Assembly: GCF_036541405.1 (NCBI RefSeq)
Contig: NZ_JAZHFS010000022.1
Coordinates: 1 to 64,000 of the forward strand
Direction: 5' to 3'
DNA length: 64,000 nt
Source: Clostridium_AD frigoriphilum
GTDB taxonomy: Bacteria; Bacillota; Clostridia; Clostridiales; Clostridiaceae
How positions within the stretch are numbered: the stretch's first letter is position 1; every line of letters begins with the position of its first letter. Positions 26,403 through 35,494 of this stretch are shown here, piece after piece. Under the pieces are notes generated by a model. That model was given only the letters and a program-made list of their open reading frames with translations. It ran no database searches and was not told the DNA's origin. The translations under genes and the position numbers were made by a program.

Positions 26403-27260
26403 TTATTTATAAACTTTATATTCTTCCCATATGTTCTCTAAAGTAGAAAACGTACTTGAAATTTTTTCTTTTTCTCTTAATCCAACAGCTATGATTAACG
26501 CATTTATCACACTGAATGGCGCTACTAAGGAATCAACAAAGGAAGTCATATTACTTTGTGCTATTAGAGTATAGTTAGCCTTCTCCGCTAATGGAGATAA
26601 TAAACTATCTGTAATTACTATAATATTGGCATTTTTGCTTTTAGCAAAGTCTAAAGCCTCAATTGTCCTCATTGTATATCTAGGAAACCCTATACCAATC
26701 ACTATGTCTTGTTCATCAACATTAAGCAACTGCTCAAATATGTCACTAACGCCATATGCAACTACCTTAACATTATCTAAAATAAAATTTAAATAAAAGC
26801 CTAGGAATTCAGCTAATGAAGATGAGTCCCTTAGCCCAATTATATATATTTTTTTAGCTTTAAATAGTGAATTAACTATCTCATCAAAAGTTTCATAATT
26901 TATATTTTCTAAAGTAGTTTTAATGTTTTCCATATCAGCCTTTAATACACTCTTTAGTGCATTTTCTTGGGTCATGTAATCATTAGATAATTCAATTCTT
27001 TGCACAGTTGTTAATTTATTTCTAATTAATTGTTGAAGAGATTTTTGTAGTTTAGGATAACCACCAAATCCTAACTCGCTTGCAAATCTTACAACAGTTG
27101 ATTCACTAACTCCTATACTTTCACCTAATTTATCAGCTGTCATAAACGCTGCTTTATCATAATGTTTTAGAATATATTCGGCTATCAGTTTTTGACCTTT
27201 ACTTAAACGCGGGAGTTTAATTTGAATAGTTCTCATCAAATCTTGTTTACTATTTTCCAT
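26403..27260 (-). CDS. MurR/RpiR-family regulator
   Basis: A 285-residue regulator with an N-terminal HTH of RpiR type (SKGQKLIAEYILKHYDKAAF, then GVSESTVVRFASELGFGGYP) and a C-terminal SIS sugar-phosphate-binding domain (IYIIGLRDSSSLAEF; IVITDSLLSPLA). It probably senses a phosphosugar. A 50-base inverted repeat lies about 50 bases upstream of its start and the likely co-transcribed target is the epimerase-like gene. Confidence 0.85.
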   Translation of the reverse strand: MENSKQDLMRTIQIKLPRLSKGQKLIAEYILKHYDKAAFMTADKLGESIGVSESTVVRFASELGFGGYPKLQKSLQQLIRNKLTTVQRIELSNDYMTQENALKSVLKADMENIKTTLENINYETFDEIVNSLFKAKKIYIIGLRDSSSLAEFLGFYLNFILDNVKVVAYGVSDIFEQLLNVDEQDIVIGIGFPRYTMRTIEALDFAKSKNANIIVITDSLLSPLAEKANYTLIAQSNMTSFVDSLVAPFSVINALIIAVGLREKEKISSTFSTLENIWEEYKVYK

Positions 27261-27311
27261 AATCAGTTCAACCCTTTCTATATCAATTCCAACTAACTAA
27301 AATAAAAAATA

Positions 27312-27361
27312 TTCAATAGATAATAAAATGGAATTTTTATTTCATTTTATCATCTATTGAA
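27312..27361. repeat. Long inverted repeat upstream of the RpiR gene
   Basis: Arms of about 23 bases, TTCAATAGATAATAAAATG and its complement at the right end, differ at about two positions and enclose four bases. It may be a regulator binding site or a leader hairpin. The rest of 27261-27529 shows nothing else I can name. Confidence 0.45.
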
Positions 27362-27529
27362 CTCTGTTTCAATAAACTATTCATTTTATGTAATCTTTAT
27401 GTATTTATTATTATAACTAGCTAAAGCCATTAAAACTATTGCTACTTCATCCTCTTGTATTGTTAAAATAATTTTACTATGCTAAAATTACATTGGCAAT
27501 AATTCAATAAAAAAAGAGGTGAATTACAT

Positions 27530-27670
27530 ATGTTATACTCAACTGGTGAAAAACCTGGTAATGGAAAATATGTTTGTAAAATTTGTGGTCAAAAGGTAAT
27601 ATTAGATGATACTACTGATACTTTACCTCCCTGCCCTAAATGTAAAAAAACAAACTATAGAAAACTTTAA
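27530..27670 (+). CDS. 46-residue zinc-ribbon protein
   Basis: A short gene with a good ribosome site (AGAGGTG at 27515-27521) encodes 46 residues. CKICGQ and CPKCKK form a four-cysteine zinc ribbon separated by an acidic linker. It resembles the rubredoxin/zinc-ribbon small proteins common in clostridia. A strong terminator follows 75 bases later. Function unknown. Confidence 0.75.
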   Translation: MLYSTGEKPGNGKYVCKICGQKVILDDTTDTLPPCPKCKKTNYRKL

Positions 27671-27745
27671 TACAAATAATTTATCTTACATATATATACG
27701 CACAATGAATATTCGAAGACAATAAACAATGAACATTAAAATGGC

Positions 27746-27796
27746 GGTATCTCTTTAAATGATTAAAAAATCATTTAAAGAGATACCTTTTTTTTA
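27746..27796 (+). terminator. Strong intrinsic terminator
   Basis: A perfect 17-bp stem (GGTATCTCTTTAAATGA and its complement) with an 8-base A-rich loop is followed by nine T residues. It ends the zinc-ribbon transcript. Confidence 0.85.
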
Positions 27797-27876
27797 TTTA
27801 CTATAAATTAAAGTTTAGCAAAAAAATCTGATAATAAATTAAGGCTGCTAAACAAATATTCAAAATGGCTATTTTT

Positions 27877-27927
27877 AAAACTTACTAAAATAAGTATTGT
27901 TGCCATTTTATTATTTTAGTAAGTTTT
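27877..27927. repeat. 17-bp inverted repeat upstream of the EVE-like gene
   Basis: AAAACTTACTAAAATAA (27877-27893) and its exact complement (27911-27927) flank a 17-base loop; AAAATGGC/GCCATTTT forms a second, overlapping pair (left arm near 27862, right arm near 27901). It has no T-tract and lies just upstream of a promoter, so it may be an operator or leader element. It accounts for much of the 330-base gap 27671-28001. Confidence 0.45.
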
Positions 27928-27939
27928 AGTAGACTTTAG

Positions 27940-27968
27940 TTGATTTTTAGTTGGTTTTGTTGTATACT
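27940..27968 (+). promoter_or_regulatory. Promoter of the EVE-like gene
   Basis: TTGATT (27940-27945), 17 bases, TATACT (27963-27968), about 33 bases before the TTG start codon. Confidence 0.55.
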
Positions 27969-28001
27969 ACAATTATCAAATAAATTATAGGAGGGTTTGT
28001 A

Positions 28002-28631
28002 TTGTTAAATTTTGATGACTTATGGTTGGTAAGAACCAATCCTGAAAACATTAATAGATTAAAAGAGTTTTTAGAAAATGACATAATTGCAATAGGTTGG
28101 AGTAACTTAATTGACTTAACGGATATGCCTAAAAACACTCTTCTTAAAGAGCTTGCTAGGAATAACTATTCCTGTTCAAATGTGAAGCTCGGCGTTATCA
28201 ATCAGTTTGTAAACAATATTCAGGTTGGTGATCTATGTATTATCCCTTATGGAGATAAGATATATCTTGCAAAAGTTACAAGTCCATATTATTATGATTC
28301 AACTAAAGTAGCTGAGGGTTATCCTCATCAAAGAAAAGTTGAATTTATTAACAAGGATAATCCTATTAGTAGATCTAGTTTACCGGAAGCTGTTCGAAAA
28401 TCATTAGGCGCACAAAATTATGTTGCACATTTAAAACATCGTATAGATGAATTTAAGGCGTTTTTAACTGATATGGAAACTACTACCGACAATATTGATT
28501 TACATGAAAGCTTGATAAAGTTGCTACCATTAGCTCTAGAAACTATAAAAAACGCTATGGAAAGTGATGATGTTCAGAGAAGATTTGATGCATCCATTGA
28601 AGTGCTTAAATTAATACAGAAGTATGAATAA
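28002..28631 (+). CDS. EVE/PUA-like domain protein resembling the N-terminus of Mrr-type restriction proteins
   Basis: A 209-residue protein. Residues 1-135 follow the pattern of EVE-like domains found in front of Mrr-type nucleases: WLVRTNPENINRLKEF, IIAIGWS, VGDLCIIPYGDKIYLAKV, YPHQRKVEF and a closing LPEAVRKSLGA. Here no nuclease domain follows; the last 65 residues are helical. EVE domains bind modified bases, so a role in defence or nucleic-acid binding is possible but inferred. The TTG start has AGGAGGG at good spacing. Next to it is an unrelated permease. Confidence 0.55.
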   Translation: MLNFDDLWLVRTNPENINRLKEFLENDIIAIGWSNLIDLTDMPKNTLLKELARNNYSCSNVKLGVINQFVNNIQVGDLCIIPYGDKIYLAKVTSPYYYDSTKVAEGYPHQRKVEFINKDNPISRSSLPEAVRKSLGAQNYVAHLKHRIDEFKAFLTDMETTTDNIDLHESLIKLLPLALETIKNAMESDDVQRRFDASIEVLKLIQKYE

Positions 28632-28685
28632 ACCTTTTAAAATCACTAACAAAAGAAAAATAATATACGCGAGGAGACAAATATT

Positions 28686-30104
28686 TTGAAACTTATTTGG
28701 AGGAGAATGTGGAAAAAAAAGTCCCTAAAAATGGAACTTAAAGCTGCCAAAAAAACTGATTTAAAAAAGAATCTTACATCAACTGACCTTGCAGCACTTG
28801 GAATAGGTGCAGTTCTTGGTACGGGAATATTTGTTTCAACAGGTGTTGGTGCTCATATGGCAGGCCCGGCAGTTGTTTTATCATTTATTGTAGCTGCAAT
28901 AACAAGCGGACTTTGTGCCCTTACTTATGCAGAACTTGCTACAATGTTTCCAGTAGCAGGTAGTACTTATACATATTCATATATTGCTTTTGGTGAAATT
29001 ATAGCCTGGATTATAGGATGGGATCTAATGCTTGAATATTTAGTCTCCTCCGCTGCAGTTGCATCCGGTTGGTCAGGAACCTTTGTAGGGCTGTTAAACT
29101 CTGCTGGACTTGATTTACCTAAAGCAATATCTGTTGGACCATCGGCCGGTGGGATTATTGATTTACCAGCCGTTCTAATAGTTGGCCTTGTAACATGGAT
29201 ATTATTTATTGGCATAAAAGAAAGTGCTAAGCTAAATAACGTCATAGTCTTAATTAAAATTGGTGTAATTATTTTATTTATAGTACTTGGTGTATTTCAT
29301 ATTAGTGTAGCTAACTATAAGCCATTTTCTCCTTTTGGATGGAAGGGTGTAATGGCAGGGGCTTCTATAATGTTCTTTGCATATATTGGTTTTGATGCGG
29401 TATCGACAGCGGCTGAAGAAACTATAAATCCAAAGAGAGATGTACCTCGTGGACTTGCTATTTGCCTAGGAGTTGTAATTGTGCTTTACGTTGCAGTTGC
29501 AATTGTTATAACAGGCATGGTTCCATTTAAAGAAATTAGTCAAAATAATGCTATTCCAGATGCATTAAAACAGTTTGGTATCAACTGGGGAGCTGCTCTA
29601 GTTGGAACAGGTGCGGTTATAGGAATGATTTCCACATTACTTGTAATGCTTTATGGACAGATTAGAGTATTTATGGTTATGTCAAGAGATGGGCTACTTC
29701 CAAAGGTATTTTCAAAGGTTCACCCAGTTCACAAAACACCTACACTTTGCACAATAATTACAGGTAGTATAGCTGCTATTATGACAGGACTTTTGCCTCT
29801 AGAGGAAATAATAAAACTATGTAATATAGGTACATTATTTGCCTTCATTCTTGTATCTATCGGTGTTATAGTACTAAGGAAAACTATGCCAGATGCTGAA
29901 AGAAAGTTTAGATGTCCTTGGGTACCTTTTATCCCTATCCTAACTATACTTGCTTGCGTTTATTTAATGACAGCATTACCTCTAGAAACATGGATTAGAT
30001 TTATAATTTGGTTATCACTTGGGCTAGCAATTTACTTTTTATATGGTAGGCATCATAGTATACTCCAACATAGTAAACCAAGACAATATAGTGATACAAA
30101 TTAA
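28686..30104 (+). CDS. APC-family amino-acid permease (YfnA/CAT type)
   Basis: A 472-residue permease with about 12 membrane segments. LAALGIGAVLGTGIFVSTG is the conserved first helix with its unwound substrate-binding GxG, and FFAYIGFDAVSTAAEE is the sixth helix typical of cationic amino-acid and YfnA-type carriers. The TTG at 28686 follows GAGGAG at 8 bases; an ATG at 28707 is too close to its own GGAGG. The substrate is not decided by sequence. Confidence 0.8.
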   Translation: MKLIWRRMWKKKSLKMELKAAKKTDLKKNLTSTDLAALGIGAVLGTGIFVSTGVGAHMAGPAVVLSFIVAAITSGLCALTYAELATMFPVAGSTYTYSYIAFGEIIAWIIGWDLMLEYLVSSAAVASGWSGTFVGLLNSAGLDLPKAISVGPSAGGIIDLPAVLIVGLVTWILFIGIKESAKLNNVIVLIKIGVIILFIVLGVFHISVANYKPFSPFGWKGVMAGASIMFFAYIGFDAVSTAAEETINPKRDVPRGLAICLGVVIVLYVAVAIVITGMVPFKEISQNNAIPDALKQFGINWGAALVGTGAVIGMISTLLVMLYGQIRVFMVMSRDGLLPKVFSKVHPVHKTPTLCTIITGSIAAIMTGLLPLEEIIKLCNIGTLFAFILVSIGVIVLRKTMPDAERKFRCPWVPFIPILTILACVYLMTALPLETWIRFIIWLSLGLAIYFLYGRHHSILQHSKPRQYSDTN

Positions 30105-30168
30105 TAATATTAAAATCTACATTTATTAAAAAATAATAAGTATTTAAAATTTGAAGGAGGAAATAATT

Positions 30169-30525
30169 ATGGTATTTTCAAGTTGGTTTAAAAACAGAAA
30201 AATAGAAATACAAAAACAAGCAAAAATTAGGACTGCTAAAAAAGTAGCTATTGGAGCAGTAGCAGGAAGTCTTAGCGGATTGTTAGGTGGTTTACTTTTT
30301 TCACCAAAATCCGGTAAGGAAAATAGAGAGGATATTGTTAAGTCATCAAAAGATATTACAAACAATATAAAAGAGAAAACTACAGAACTTAAAGACACCA
30401 TCGACAGTAAAGTTACAGATGTTAAAAGTAGTGTAACAGAATCTAAAACAAAAATTTCTGAATACTTAAATGGGAAAAAAAGCTCAAAAGATAATGCTAC
30501 TGATGACGAAATTTCATCTAAATAA
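30169..30525 (+). CDS. YtxH-domain small protein
   Basis: A 118-residue protein with a single membrane helix at about residues 22-42 (VAIGAVAGSLSGLLGGLLF) followed by the YtxH motif SPKSGKENREDI, then a Lys/Ser/Thr-rich helical tail. YtxH proteins are stress-related membrane-linked proteins of poorly known function. The ATG at 30169 follows AAGGAGG; the longer TTG frame is not used. Confidence 0.75.
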   Translation: MVFSSWFKNRKIEIQKQAKIRTAKKVAIGAVAGSLSGLLGGLLFSPKSGKENREDIVKSSKDITNNIKEKTTELKDTIDSKVTDVKSSVTESKTKISEYLNGKKSSKDNATDDEISSK

Positions 30526-30565
30526 TATTATAAAATAAGTATTTAATTAAGAGATTATAAACATT

Positions 30566-30600
30566 AAAACACCACATTCTTATATGAGTGTGGTGTTTTT
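30566..30600. terminator. Two-way terminator between convergent genes
   Basis: AACACCACATTC and GAGTGTGGTGTT pair over 12 bp with one wobble around TTATAT, with A residues on the left and T residues on the right, so it serves both the YtxH gene and the methionine aminopeptidase gene. Confidence 0.8.
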
Positions 30601-30607
30601 ATATTAT

Positions 30608-31477
30608 CTATTTTGATATTATCTCTATACCATCCTCAGTTACAAGAATTGTATTCTCCCATTGTGCTGAAAGAGCTCCATCAGCTGTATATGCAGTCCA
30701 TCCATTATCTTCATCAATGAATATTTTACTACTTCCAACATTTATCATTGGTTCAATTGTAAATACCATTCCTGGTGCTAAAATCATATCTGTTCCTTTA
30801 GTTCCACAATGAGAAACAAATGGGTCCTCATGAATCTGTAATCCAACTCCGTGTCCTCCAAAATCCCTAACTACTGAGTATCCATTACTCTGTGCATATT
30901 CTTGTATCGCTGCTCCTATATCTCCTAAAAAACCCCAAGGTTTCACTGCTTCTAGTCCCTTATTTAGACACTCCTTAGTAATTTCTACTAACTTCCTAGC
31001 TTCATCACTTACTTCTCCAATCATAAACATTCTTGATGCATCTGAATAATACCCATTAAGTATAGTAGTTACATCAACATTTATAATATCACCATTTTTA
31101 AGTATTACATCTTTACTTGGTATTCCATGACACACTTCATCATTTATTGATGTACAAAGACTTTTGGGAAATCCCTCATAATTAAGAGTAGCTGGAATTC
31201 CACCTCGAGATATTGTATATTCATGAGCTAGTGTATTAATATCTTCTGTAGTCATTCCTGCTTTAATAGTCTCACTAACTAAATCTAAAATACCATTATT
31301 TATTTCAGCACTCCTTCTTATTCCCTCAATTTGCTCTTTATTCTTAATAAGCTTTCTTTTGGGAACTGTGCAACATTGTTTCTTCAAAACCTGTAGTTTT
31401 TTATCAAAATCTAAATGACACTCATTATATTTTAGTCCACTTTTACACCAACATTTATCATCATTACTTAAAATCAT
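30608..31477 (-). CDS. map: Methionine aminopeptidase type I with N-terminal SEC-C motif
   Basis: A 289-residue enzyme that removes the first methionine from new proteins. Metal ligands are in NVDVTTILNGYYSDASRMF (two Asp), GGHGVGLQIHE (His), FTIEPMI (Glu) and SAQWENTI (Glu). The first 20 residues carry CWCKSGLKYNECH, a SEC-C zinc motif seen in the longer bacterial MetAP variants that binds near the ribosome. The start follows AGGAG. This is likely a second copy beside the ribosomal-operon map. Confidence 0.9.
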   Translation of the reverse strand: MILSNDDKCWCKSGLKYNECHLDFDKKLQVLKKQCCTVPKRKLIKNKEQIEGIRRSAEINNGILDLVSETIKAGMTTEDINTLAHEYTISRGGIPATLNYEGFPKSLCTSINDEVCHGIPSKDVILKNGDIINVDVTTILNGYYSDASRMFMIGEVSDEARKLVEITKECLNKGLEAVKPWGFLGDIGAAIQEYAQSNGYSVVRDFGGHGVGLQIHEDPFVSHCGTKGTDMILAPGMVFTIEPMINVGSSKIFIDEDNGWTAYTADGALSAQWENTILVTEDGIEIISK

Positions 31478-31636
31478 TATACACTCTCCTATATTAATAT
31501 TTTAACTATGGATATGATTATCTATAAATCACTCCAATTAATCTATCATCTAATAATTCTACCATGAAAAAGCAATCATATACCGTCCTATCCTCAAAAA
31601 AACTTCTTAGTTAGCGTGTACCATTCTCTTAACTTA

Positions 31637-33481
31637 CTACTCATCACTATTATTATATTGATTAAAATACATGTTATAATATTTGCCTTTTTTATTTATA
31701 AGCTCTGCGTGATTTCCCATCTCTATAATTTGTCCATCATCTATAACCATTATTTTGTTTGCATCTCTTATAGTACTTAGCCTGTGAGCTATAATAAAAC
31801 TCGTTTTACCCTTCATTAGCTTGAGCATAGCTTCCTGTATTCTAAGTTCAGTTCTAGTATCAACACTACTAGTGGCTTCATCCAATATTAATATAGATGG
31901 ATTTGTAAGTATTGCTCTTGCAATAGCTAAAAGTTGTCTTTGTCCTTGGCTAAGATTACTTCCACTCTCAGAAAGTAATGTCTCATACCCCCTTGGAAGC
32001 CTCCTTATAAATTCATGTGCATTTGCCATTTTAGCTGCATTTTCAATTTCTATATCCGAGGAATTTAGATTGCCATATTTTATATTTTCTTTGATAGTTC
32101 CTGTAAAAAGATAGGTATCTTGAAGCACTATACCAAAACATCTTCTAAGGCTATCTCTTGTATATTCCCTTATATCAACGCCATCTATATATACTACTCC
32201 ACCTGTAACATCATAAAATCTTGTAAGCAAATTTACAATTGTAGTCTTACCTGCCCCTGTTGGACCCACAAGTGCTATACTCTCACCAGGACGTGCTTCA
32301 AAACTAATTTCTTTAAGAATGTTCACATCTTTTCTATACCCGAAATACACATTACTAAATTTAACATGTCCCTTTGATTCATTAAGCTCCTTTGGCTCTT
32401 TTACATCTTCTGTTTCTTCACCCGTATCTAGTATTTCAAATACTCTTTCAGCTCCAGCAACAGCAGATTGCAGTGTATTAAATATGTTTGCCAAATTATT
32501 AAGTGGCCGTACAAATTGCCTTGAATAACTTAAAAAGCTGGCAATTACACCTACTGTAATTATGCCATCTACTGCTAGAACTCCACCTACTCCAGCTACT
32601 GCAGCAAATCCGATATTATTTATAACATTCATAATTGGCATTAGGAATCCAGAATATATTTGAGCTTTTAATCCAACCTTGCACAATCTTTGATTTATTT
32701 CATCAAATTCTTTCACTGTTTTATCTTCATGATTAAAAGCTTTTACTATATAAACTCCAGATATAGTCTCTTCAATTTGTCCATTTAGTTTTCCAAGTTC
32801 CATTTGTTGAGATTTAAAAAGCTTTCCTGTCTTTTTAGTAATGGAGCGAGTTAACAGAAATACTAAAGGTACTGTAATTAAACTTGCTAAGGTTAATATA
32901 GGGCTTAAAATTATCATCATAATAAATGACCCGAGTATAGCTATAATCCCTGACATTAATACAATCGCAGATTGAGAAATAGTAGAACTAACATTATCAA
33001 TATCATTTGACAATCTACTCATAATATCTCCATGACTATTTGAATCAAAGAAAGCCATTGGGAGCTTTTGGAGTTTTAAAAATAAGTTATTTCTCATAGT
33101 TTTAACTATTCTTTGACTAGAACTTGCCATGGCAAATCCCTGAAATAAACTTATAGCCGCATCTGCCAAATAGGATACTAATAAAACAATTACTATTATG
33201 CTTAGTAGATTGAAATCTACTTTTCCATTATTAGATGACATAGCATTTACGGCTTGCCCTATAAGATATGGACCTATTAGTACAATAGCCGAATCTATTA
33301 TTATAAATATAAATATTATTATTAATGTTTTTCTTTCGCTTCCAAAATAACTCCACAATCTTCTTAAAGTTTTCCTGAAATTTTTAGGTTTTACTACAGG
33401 TGCCCTATTTCTTCCGCCTCTAACACCATTAAATGGCATAGAAACACTTTTATTATCATCCTTATATTTATTATCTGGCAT
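31637..33481 (-). CDS. ABC exporter half-transporter, second subunit
   Basis: A 614-residue fusion of six membrane helices (about 45-340) and an ATPase. Walker A is GPTGAGKTT, the signature is LSQGQRQ and Walker B is ILILDEATSSVD with its catalytic glutamate. It starts directly at the stop of the upstream half-transporter (TAGATG), so both subunits are made together, as in heterodimeric multidrug exporters such as YheI/YheH or BmrC/D. The substrate is unknown. Confidence 0.85.
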   Translation of the reverse strand: MPDNKYKDDNKSVSMPFNGVRGGRNRAPVVKPKNFRKTLRRLWSYFGSERKTLIIIFIFIIIDSAIVLIGPYLIGQAVNAMSSNNGKVDFNLLSIIVIVLLVSYLADAAISLFQGFAMASSSQRIVKTMRNNLFLKLQKLPMAFFDSNSHGDIMSRLSNDIDNVSSTISQSAIVLMSGIIAILGSFIMMIILSPILTLASLITVPLVFLLTRSITKKTGKLFKSQQMELGKLNGQIEETISGVYIVKAFNHEDKTVKEFDEINQRLCKVGLKAQIYSGFLMPIMNVINNIGFAAVAGVGGVLAVDGIITVGVIASFLSYSRQFVRPLNNLANIFNTLQSAVAGAERVFEILDTGEETEDVKEPKELNESKGHVKFSNVYFGYRKDVNILKEISFEARPGESIALVGPTGAGKTTIVNLLTRFYDVTGGVVYIDGVDIREYTRDSLRRCFGIVLQDTYLFTGTIKENIKYGNLNSSDIEIENAAKMANAHEFIRRLPRGYETLLSESGSNLSQGQRQLLAIARAILTNPSILILDEATSSVDTRTELRIQEAMLKLMKGKTSFIIAHRLSTIRDANKIMVIDDGQIIEMGNHAELINKKGKYYNMYFNQYNNSDE

Positions 33482-35206
33482 CTACATCATCTCCTTTCCA
33501 ATTTGAGAAAGGAAGATATCATTGTATATTTCACAATTCTTTAAAAGCTCTGAGTGACTTCCAATCGCTTTTATTTCCCCATTGTCTATTACTATTATTT
33601 TATCAGCGCTCATTACAGAAGTTATTCTGTGAGCTATTAAAATGCAAGTTAAATCCTTAGAATATTTTTTTAAGCTATTTCTTATCTTCACTTCTGTATC
33701 TGTATCAACCGCACTAGTTGCATCATCAAGTATTAGAATTTCAGCTTTTTTCACTAGCGCTCTCGCTATAGATATCCGTTGCTTTTGTCCCCCAGAAAAA
33801 TTAACACCACCTTGGCCAATCTTTTCATTATAGCCTTCTGGAAGTTTATCAATAAAGTCACTAGCCTGGGCCACTTCTAGGGCTTCCTTAATTTCATCGA
33901 TACTTGCATTCTCACTTCCCCATTTCATATTATCTAATATGCTTCCTGAAAACAGAAGTGCCTTTTGCGGTACTACAGCAATCTTCTCTCTTAATGACTT
34001 TATATCTAACTCCTTAATATTTATACCATTAACTTTTATCTCTCCACTTATTACATCATAAAACCTAGGTATTAAATTCACAAGAGTACTTTTGCCTGAA
34101 CCAGTTGACCCTATTATTCCAACAGTTTCTCCCGGGCTACAACTAAATGATATGTCCTTTAATATGGGTTCTTTGTCTTTATTATATGAAAAATATACGT
34201 GCTTAAAATCAACTTTTCCTCTATTTTTAAAATCATCTATAATTTTCTTTCCATTAACCATACTATTTTTTTCGCAAAATACTTCGCTAATACGCTCTGA
34301 AGATGCTCTAGCGCGCACAAACATTGTAAAAACATTAGTTACCATCATAAGTGAGAATAATATTTGTGTCATATAATTTGTAAATGCTATTATTTCTCCT
34401 ACATGCATACTCCCTTTGTTTACGTATATGCCGCCTATCCAAATCACCAATATAATACCAACATTTACTATAAGTCCAATTATAGGACTGAAAACCGATG
34501 TTATTTTCATAGCTTTAGTAGAAGACTTCGTAAGCAAGGCATTTTTGTCCTTAAATCTTTCTATTTCATATTCAAATCGATTAAAAGCTTTAACTACTCT
34601 TACTCCTGATAAATACTCCCTCATAACTCCATTAACGCTATCAAGAGATTTCTGCACTTTAATGAAATATGGAAATCCTATTTTCATATTAAAATATATA
34701 AGAATAGCTGCAATTGGTACAATAGCAAATAAAATCATAGATAGCTTTAAGTTTAGTCTTGCAGCCATTATAATACTTCCTATGCCCACAATTGGTGCTT
34801 TAACAAATATCCTCATAAGTCCATTAATAAAATTTTGAACCTGAGTTACATCATTTGTAAGCCTTGTAACTAGAGTACCTCCTTCAAATCTATCAACATT
34901 TTCAAAAGAGAATCCTTGAATTTTTTTAAATAAATCAGATCTAAGTTCTGCTCCAAGTTTTTGTGATACATTACTTGCCATAACATTACGAATACTTGCA
35001 AATATTGCTCCAAATCCAGCAATTATAAGCATAATAACTCCCATTTCAATTACATAATTCAGATCTTTATTTGCAACTCCTGTATCCACGATTTTTGACA
35101 TAATCATTGGTTGCATCAAATCACAGAATGCCTCGAGTATTACAAAAAATACTGCTATGCAAAATCCTATACCATACTTATGAGCATATACCTTTAAATA
35201 CCCCAA
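33482..35206 (-). CDS. ABC exporter half-transporter, first subunit
   Basis: A protein of about 574 residues with six membrane helices and an ATPase (Walker A GSTGSGKST, signature FSGGQKQ). Walker B ends in LDDATS: aspartate replaces the catalytic glutamate, as in the inactive ATP site of heterodimeric exporters. The reading frame opens at 35254, but AGGAGGGGG lies inside that part, so a TTG at 35206 (MGYLKVYAHKYG) is the likelier start. It pairs with the next gene. Confidence 0.82.
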   Translation of the reverse strand: MGYLKVYAHKYGIGFCIAVFFVILEAFCDLMQPMIMSKIVDTGVANKDLNYVIEMGVIMLIIAGFGAIFASIRNVMASNVSQKLGAELRSDLFKKIQGFSFENVDRFEGGTLVTRLTNDVTQVQNFINGLMRIFVKAPIVGIGSIIMAARLNLKLSMILFAIVPIAAILIYFNMKIGFPYFIKVQKSLDSVNGVMREYLSGVRVVKAFNRFEYEIERFKDKNALLTKSSTKAMKITSVFSPIIGLIVNVGIILVIWIGGIYVNKGSMHVGEIIAFTNYMTQILFSLMMVTNVFTMFVRARASSERISEVFCEKNSMVNGKKIIDDFKNRGKVDFKHVYFSYNKDKEPILKDISFSCSPGETVGIIGSTGSGKSTLVNLIPRFYDVISGEIKVNGINIKELDIKSLREKIAVVPQKALLFSGSILDNMKWGSENASIDEIKEALEVAQASDFIDKLPEGYNEKIGQGGVNFSGGQKQRISIARALVKKAEILILDDATSAVDTDTEVKIRNSLKKYSKDLTCILIAHRITSVMSADKIIVIDNGEIKAIGSHSELLKNCEIYNDIFLSQIGKEMM

Positions 35207-35338
35207 AGTAAATTCCCCCTCCTTTCGACATAAATTAATTATTCCACTCAACAATTTGAGACCTGTATAAATTATACAGCATATTATTATAGATTCCCAC
35301 TGTATTATAAATCATGAATGCATTATTAACACATTAAT

Positions 35339-35384
35339 CAGCTCCGCAGGAGATGATTTAACAGCTCTGCAGGAGATGATTTAA
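35339..35384. repeat. Tandem pair of a 23-bp hairpin repeat
   Basis: Two adjacent 23-base copies (35339-35361 and 35362-35384) beginning CAGCTCCGCAGGAGATG and ending ATTTAA differ at one base. Each has a small CTCC/GGAG hairpin. A third copy lies inverted at 44159-44181 and a diverged version forms the 3' end of ilvN. This lies in the 35207-35494 gap, together with the terminator at 35421-35460. Confidence 0.7.
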
Positions 35385-35420
35385 CTAAAGCTTAATTAAT
35401 TGCATTTAGTATAGAGACGT

Positions 35421-35460
35421 AAAAACCCGCAATATCCATTTCTGAATTTTACGGGTTTTA
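35421..35460 (-). terminator. Terminator of the ugp-type operon
   Basis: AAAACCCG and CGGGTTTT form the stem on the minus strand, followed by TTTTTA, just past the end of the solute-binding protein gene. Confidence 0.65.
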
Positions 35461-35494
35461 GAATTACTTCTAATTCACTTTGTTATAAATAAAT

